From Tetranychus cinnabarinus (taxonomy: Eukaryota > Arthropoda > Arachnida > Trombidiformes > Tetranychidae): a DNA stretch of 64,000 bases. Numbering within the stretch: the first letter of the stretch is position 1; every line of letters begins with the position of its first letter. The notes below the pieces were generated by a model, which was not told the DNA's origin, searched no databases, and worked only from the letters and a program-made list of their open reading frames with translations. The translations under genes were made by a program, and so were the position numbers. This document shows positions 59,259 through 64,000 of this stretch, one piece after another. The stretch lies in assembly GCA_022266195.1 (NCBI GenBank), contig WHVY01000001.1, positions 9,920,001 to 9,984,000 on the forward strand. Direction: 5' to 3'.

Positions 59259-61085
59259 TTAAAGGTGGAAATTATATTTTGATTTTTTAATTAAATCAGC
59301 AGCTCTCTCGGCAATCATGATGGTTGGAGCATTGGTATTGCCTGAAACAATAAGCGGCATAATGGAAGCGTCAACTATCCTTAATCCACTTACTCCACCA
59401 AGCACTCTTAGTTGTGGATCAACTACAGCTGATGGATCCAAAGGCGAACCCATTTTACATGTGCCTACAGGATGGTAAATTGTGGCTGTAAAGGATCGAG
59501 CAATACAAGCTAAATACTCGGATGACCATTGGGCGTACTCTTCACATCCAGGGAAAAGCTGATCGTATAATTTGGGTTTGAATTTGGCAAAACTTGGTGA
59601 ATTACCCAGCTGAATGGCAAATTTCATTGAGTCGACAATAACATGTATATCATTGTCTGCTGTTAAATATTGTGGATCTATTAAAGGAGCTGCAAATGGA
59701 TTACGAGACTTCAATCTAACCCAACCTCGACTTTTGGGCCTCAAAAGAACTGGATAAACGGAGAAACCATCTTTTTCGGTGTATGGTTGGTAATATTTGG
59801 CCCATATTTCATCACGAACACCAACAGCTTCTCTCAATGATTTACCATCATCCGACATTGGTCCACCAGCAATAAAGTGAATCTCAATATCAGGATAGTC
59901 ATCAGTCCAATTGGCAAATCTTGAATTGATGAAACCAAGACCTTCAATGGCTCCAAGAGAGGTCAATGGTCCTTTTCCGAAAGTAAAATAGTTTATCAAA
60001 TTTTGTGGATTTTTTGTTCGCTCTTCAACAATGGAAACAGGTGCTTCAAGGGAAAAATGAATTCCTCCTGGATAAATGTGATCTTGTAAATTATCACCAA
60101 CCGGTAAATCAGCAATAACAGGTATTCCAAGAGATTCAAGATGATAGCGTGGACCAATTCCAGAAAGCATGAGTAATTGAGGTGAGTTGATTGCTCCAGC
60201 TGATATAATGACTTCTCGTTTGGCCATTACCTTGTGCATCATTCCAAAATGACTGAATCTCACACCAATGGCACGTTTATGAGCATTGAATAGGATTTTG
60301 GTTGCCTGAGCAAAAGTCACAAGTCGAAGATTTGGTCGTTGTTTGGCTGGTAAAAGAAAGGCCTTAGCAGTTGAACATCGAGCTCCATGGCGCATAGTTC
60401 CTTGAGGAAAAGCAAATCCAGTTTGAACTGGGCCATTAACATCACGCACTTCATAACCCATTGATCTTGATGCATCAAGAAAAGCTTTTGCCAATGGGGT
60501 TGGTGACGGTGGAGTTGACACAGTTAGGTAACCACCTCGGGCATGCCATGGCTTTTGAGAAAGGATTGGATCTTGGTTATCTTCCGATTTTAGGAAATAT
60601 GGGTAAACATCCTCCCAAGACCAACCATGACAGCCATGATTGAAAGCCCAATTGTCATAATCTCGACGGTTAGCACGAACATAGAGCATAAAGTTGAGAA
60701 CTGAAGAACCACCAAGCACTTTACCTCTTGGCCAATGAGATCGACGACCTCGCAGACCAAAACAAGAGGCTGTTTGCGGTTCAGTTTCATAAGCCCAATC
60801 AAGGGGAGTCTTTTGCAATGAAGTTGTACTCACGGGTATATCTGTCACTATAGATTCACTTCCACCCGCTTCAAGAACCAAAACACTTACAGTAGGATCC
60901 TCGGTTAAACGATTGGCCAACACTGCTCCAGCTGAACCTGAACCAATGATGATATAATCATAAAATGGATCCCATGTTGGACCAGAAACTGGCACTGAAT
61001 GGTCAATCTGACGGATTAAGAGTACAGTTGCTAATGGTAAAAGAGCTGGTAACACAGGTGTTATCACTTCAAAAGTCATTTTCAA
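59259..61085 (-). CDS. GMC-family FAD oxidoreductase (glucose dehydrogenase-like)
   Basis: An intronless 608 aa frame starts at ATG 61085 and ends at TAA 59259-59261. The N-terminus is hydrophobic (about residues 5-25) and may be a signal or anchor, so the enzyme is probably secreted or membrane-associated. The FAD-binding motif GSGSAG is at 48-53, with the ribose-binding Glu in VLEAGG at about 72. GMC signature 1 reads GKVLGGSSVLNFMLYVRANR, and signature 2 reads GAINSPQLLMLSGIGP. The catalytic His lies in YHPVGTCKMGSPLDPSAVVD, and the partner Asn in GNTNAPTIMIAERAADLI. Length and motif order match arthropod GMC proteins annotated as glucose dehydrogenase (FAD, quinone). The substrate cannot be read from sequence; the family includes sugar, choline, ecdysone and other alcohol oxidases. 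Arthropod GMC genes often lack introns or form clusters, but only one is present here. Confidence 0.93.
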   Translation of the reverse strand: MKMTFEVITPVLPALLPLATVLLIRQIDHSVPVSGPTWDPFYDYIIIGSGSAGAVLANRLTEDPTVSVLVLEAGGSESIVTDIPVSTTSLQKTPLDWAYETEPQTASCFGLRGRRSHWPRGKVLGGSSVLNFMLYVRANRRDYDNWAFNHGCHGWSWEDVYPYFLKSEDNQDPILSQKPWHARGGYLTVSTPPSPTPLAKAFLDASRSMGYEVRDVNGPVQTGFAFPQGTMRHGARCSTAKAFLLPAKQRPNLRLVTFAQATKILFNAHKRAIGVRFSHFGMMHKVMAKREVIISAGAINSPQLLMLSGIGPRYHLESLGIPVIADLPVGDNLQDHIYPGGIHFSLEAPVSIVEERTKNPQNLINYFTFGKGPLTSLGAIEGLGFINSRFANWTDDYPDIEIHFIAGGPMSDDGKSLREAVGVRDEIWAKYYQPYTEKDGFSVYPVLLRPKSRGWVRLKSRNPFAAPLIDPQYLTADNDIHVIVDSMKFAIQLGNSPSFAKFKPKLYDQLFPGCEEYAQWSSEYLACIARSFTATIYHPVGTCKMGSPLDPSAVVDPQLRVLGGVSGLRIVDASIMPLIVSGNTNAPTIMIAERAADLIKKSKYNFHL

Positions 61086-61454
61086 CTATGATGGTGAAGG
61101 CAATGCCGATGCAGATAAGAATAAAAAAAATTAATTTCTAATTAACATAGTCAATCAAAAAACAATGGCCATGTTTCAACTAAACAATAGTAAAAAAAGA
61201 AATGAGCGAAAGCGAAAACTGCTTTGGTCAAAAACTGGTCAATGATCAACTAAATGAAAGTTTTTTACGAAAAGTGAATCGATAGTAGATTAGAGTTGAA
61301 ATGGGTAAGTAAAAGAGAGGGAGAAAGATGAAAATAAAGATGCTAAATTTGTAGTTGAAGATGAAAATAATGATTAAGTAATAAAAAAATCAGAGCAGGT
61401 TGGAATGAAATTTTTATTCACATTTGAGCATAAAAGAGATTTCAAAATATTAAT
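61086..61454 (-). promoter_or_regulatory. GMC gene upstream region
   Basis: These 370 bp separate the GMC start from the last candidate exon of the next gene. They are AT-rich with purine-rich stretches. They should include the GMC promoter, but no site can be named. Confidence 0.4.
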
Positions 61455-62514
61455 TTAGTGATCATCATCGCCATCCTCATCATCATTTCTCATCTTCTCC
61501 TTTTCACGTTCTTTAGTTAAACGAAGAAAAGCAAGAAAAGTAATAGAATTAGCATCGTTTTAATGATGATAATGGTAATGGTGATACTTTGACTTGCATA
61601 GCTTTCAAACCGGTCTTGCAGTTATTAGTTTGTATTTATGTTTAGCAATGAAAAAACAACCGTTATTTTAACTCATCATGAGTAACATTCATCAGTCTTT
61701 TTATTTCTCTTTCAGGATCACCCTCTCTTTCCTGGAATAACAGCTTCCTTCATCATCTTCATCATCATCATCATTATCTCCTCCGGCGTCCGGTTTTCCA
61801 AATACTGACCTAGTCAGAGAATTGGTTGAAAGTAAGTTCATTAAACGCGCAATGCATTGGAAATGCGCTTCCAAAGTAGCCTACTCTTCATGTTTTCAGT
61901 CACTTTTCATCTTCTCTCCTCTTCCTTTTCTTCACTAAATGATTGACTTAATTTGATGGAACGCGCTGATCAAATCAGATCAACTCGCGATGTTGATAAT
62001 TCCTTGTCAACTTGTCAACAAAATTTTCATCATAAAAAATTAAAATGTTTCCTTTTTCTCATCATTATTGCCATTTTACTCAACAAAATTTAACTTGACC
62101 AGTTTTTACTTTCTACTCAAGAATGTATTTGTTTTTTTATAAACCTAACCTGGAGTCAAATAACGATCATAATCATCGTAATTAGAATAATGATGAAAGT
62201 GCTTGTTACACTTTCCAGCTTGATACGATTGAGGCGTTTTGAAATTCATTTTTAGTAAAAGCTGGCAGAGTTTCGCTGTTTCTGGTCTATCCGGACAATT
62301 CATGTCAAGTCCAATGGTTAAAATCAATAGTTTGGAGTTAATTTTATCATTCAATTTCAATTCTTTAAACTATTAACTATTGCAAGTCGAATTGATTCAA
62401 ATCAGGTTCACGGTGATGACGATGATCTCAATTTTTAGAGAATGAAAAACTCACCAGCATTAATTGTAATTTGCGATGAGGCCGAATCAATCAAATGTTC
62501 ATCTCTTTTTCCAC
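61455..62514 (-). CDS. Candidate 3' exons of an unrecognised gene
   Basis: Three exons on the minus strand are phase-compatible. Exon 62514-62455 (acceptor AATAG, donor GTGAGT) reads GKRDEHLIDSASSQITINA. Exon 62362-62150 (donor CAG|GTTAGG) reads LKLNDKINSKLLILTIGLDM then NCPDRPETAKLCQLLLKMNF and SYQAGKCNKHFHHYSNYDDY, ending RYLTP. Exon 61510-61455 reads REKEKMRNDDEDGDDDH and stop. A further exon-like stretch at 61809-61718 (acceptor CTGACTAG) could be an alternative end; its best-looking frame is SVFGKPDAGG plus an acidic run. No start codon or upstream exon was found, and the acceptor of the middle exon has a weak pyrimidine tract. Cys-containing, charged and short, it may be a secreted peptide precursor or the tail of a larger protein. 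Confidence 0.35.
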
Positions 62515-62947
62515 CTATTAATGTTGAGGTTAAAAGAGGGTAGGATAAGGTTGCAAATGATAAAGGTGTACAGTTAATTATTAATAGCTAAAGTTGAATT
62601 GATGATTTTTTTTGGTCAACTTTTCAAGGCTTAAGGTTGATATTTCAGTCGTGTTAACCAACATTTTAAACTTTTATTAATATTAATAAATGCCACCATG
62701 ACGTTGTAATTATCCAAATTTAATTTGCTTTGATCCATTTCTGCATCTTTCAAGAACTCTTAAATATCTCTTATTAATTTTCGAGTGTATGTTTAGTTAA
62801 TTCATGCCTCTATGATACATTCAATTCAAGTCACTTTTATAATAATAGAAATCAAATTATTTGGTCAATATTTTATTTATCACTTTTTCGGCAAGTTCAT
62901 GAAAAATCGAATATTCGATAGATTCAAAAAGTATAGTTTTACAATAA

Positions 62948-63493
62948 TCATGCTTTGCGGATCCTTTTGAGTTGTTTCTTGGTCATTCTTCTAATCTTGC
63001 TTGTATTTTTTATCTAAATAAATAAAAAGACAACAAAATCGAAGATTTGTCGGAAAAAGAAAAGAAAGAAATAATATTGAAATTAATTTGGGTGTTATAT
63101 AAACGCGATATAATAATTAATTGTGATAAAAATAAAAAATTTCAACTACTTACCGGTTCTACTACCTCAGCTTTGCGTTGGTTTTCCTCCTTGAGTTTTC
63201 TAGCCTCTTGTCGACGTCGTCGCGTTTCCTGAAGATGACACAATAAAAATAAGAAAAGACGAGATTTAATAAGCTGAATAAGAATTGATGCTAACGATTA
63301 CGATAATAATAGGAGACAATTGAATAAATGGACAATAGAAATTATAACAACCTCCAACTTTTGTTGGCGACGTGCTTTAAACTTATCATCTTGTTCTTTG
63401 ATTGCTTTTCGCTCCGCTTTTAATTTCATCTTCTCTTGCCAAGTGCTACGAACCAAGCTCTTTTTAATTGAACTAAATCTCTTCTTTTTGTTA
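62948..63493 (-). CDS. CCDC86: CCDC86 (cyclon)-like nucleolar protein, 3' exons
   Basis: Three exons in phase: 63493-63352, 63228-63154 and 63013-62948, ending at TGA. Together they read NKKKRFSSIKKSLVRSTWQE, KMKLKAERKAIKEQDDKFKA, ETRRRRQEARKLKEENQRKA, EVVEP, IKNTSKIRRMTKKQLKRIRK and A. This matches the conserved C-terminal domain of CCDC86: the KKRFS and TSWQxKM words, the long Lys/Glu/Arg helix, the KAEVV-IxN junction and the KKQL end. CCDC86 is a nucleolar, chromosome-associated coiled-coil protein. The first donor here (GAG|GTTGTT) is non-consensus after the GT. The upstream exon is uncertain: the open stretch at 63899-64000 fits in phase but lacks the expected GRxWK motif. Confidence 0.75.
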
Positions 63494-63898
63494 CTAAATT
63501 TCCATAAATAAAGGTTAAAGTAAATCATCAAATGATGGGTCAGGGATCAAGGAAGAAAAACAAAATAGAAATAGAGAAATGTCATTAAATAAAGTAAAAA
63601 AAATAAAATGATGTAATAGAGATTAAGGTAATGATAGTGAGGATTATGAAGAGATGAAAATGAAGAGGTGAAAATGAGGATGAAATATTACAGTAAAACG
63701 GTGCGAGCAAAGCAATCGACAGCAAGGTTAAACACACTCACAGAAAGTTGGAAGAAGTTGTCTCCTAAAAGTAAACTATTTCTCTTAGTTACGTTTAGAG
63801 CTGTAAAAGATAAACAATAGTTAAAAAATCATTCAAAATAGTTATTTAGTTATCAAAATAAACAATTATTCAAACGTAATAATCGCATGTAAACTTAC

Positions 63899-64000
63899 GA
63901 GTTACAATATAAAAATAATAGTTCATCGTTGACTTGTTGGGTTGGATGGAGTTTGAATTTTTCCAGTGAAGTTACAGAGGCTGGAATGGATAGAATCCAT
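63899..64000 (-). CDS. Possible upstream exon at the window edge
   Basis: An open frame enters from the right edge and ends at a consensus donor (AACTC|GTAAGT). It reads WILSIPASVTSLEKFKLHPT then QQVNDELLFLYCN plus two bases. Those two bases plus the first base of the exon at 63493 make a Ser codon, so it could splice to the CCDC86-like exons. The sequence does not resemble the CCDC86 N-terminus, so it may be a chance frame or belong to another gene. Confidence 0.25.

Noticed and set aside
63760..63825. Exon-like stretch (acceptor TTTTACAG, donor TTTCT|GTGAGT) upstream of the CCDC86-like exons
   Set aside because: Its frames do not join in phase to both the upstream edge frame and the exon at 63493, and it lacks CCDC86-like residues; kept only as a remote possibility.
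1..64000. CRISPR arrays, operons, bacterial ribosome sites, tRNA and rRNA genes
   Set aside because: The sequence is eukaryotic with spliced genes. No regularly spaced identical repeats or convincing tRNA cloverleaf or rRNA core was seen by eye, although small RNAs could be missed.

Overview
The window is nuclear DNA from a small-genome, AT-rich animal. It has spliced genes with GT-AG introns, animal-specific families (IQ-motif igloo/neurogranin type, calponin/transgelin type, PHTF, steryl-sulfatase type) and long AT-rich intergenic stretches. A secreted Gly/Ser/Ala-rich silk-like protein and the general style suggest an arthropod, most plausibly a silk-making chelicerate such as a spider mite. 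That last step is inference. I see no bacterial, phage or CRISPR features and no tRNA or rRNA I could support.

Layout. The last exon of an igloo-like IQ-motif gene (+) ends at 485. A gene-poor 9.9 kb stretch follows, with a degenerate ~110-130 bp tandem repeat near 1.35-1.97 kb. From 10.3 to 18.9 kb a four-coding-exon acyl-CoA delta-9 desaturase (-) encodes a reconstructed 362 aa protein with all three His boxes. At 20.6-22.0 kb lies a four-exon silk-like secreted protein (-, 399 aa). At 28.0-29.3 kb is a two-exon single-pass membrane protein of unknown family (-). Near 31 kb are relics of a leucine-rich-repeat-like gene.

From 34.6 to 42.6 kb the genes are compact: a calponin-homology muscle-type protein (+), a steryl-sulfatase-like enzyme (-), the mitoribosome assembly factor MALSU1 (-) and CCDC174 (-). 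An intact 510 aa protein of unknown family with a Cys/His-rich module (-) follows at 43.4-44.9 kb, with spliced noncoding leader exons. Next comes a decayed second copy of the whole calponin-sulfatase-MALSU1-CCDC174 block (46.2-48.9 kb), shrunk from about 6.6 kb to 2.7 kb by internal deletions. PHTF (+, six coding exons, 1045 aa) spans 50.4-57.8 kb. A single-exon GMC oxidoreductase (-) follows at 59.3-61.1 kb, then a candidate exon chain of unknown function (-) and the 3' end of a CCDC86-like nucleolar protein gene (-), which runs off the right edge or has its first exon there.

The genes form no operon or pathway; they are a mix of housekeeping, muscle, lipid/steroid and silk functions. The most notable structure is the 36.1-48.9 kb duplication. 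The duplicate of a contiguous A-B segment is split around the unknown Cys/His gene, and at one junction there is a ~33 bp fragment matching a PHTF coding exon 7.8 kb away. Gene models were joined by reading splice sites and checking that exon phases add up; expression evidence was not available.
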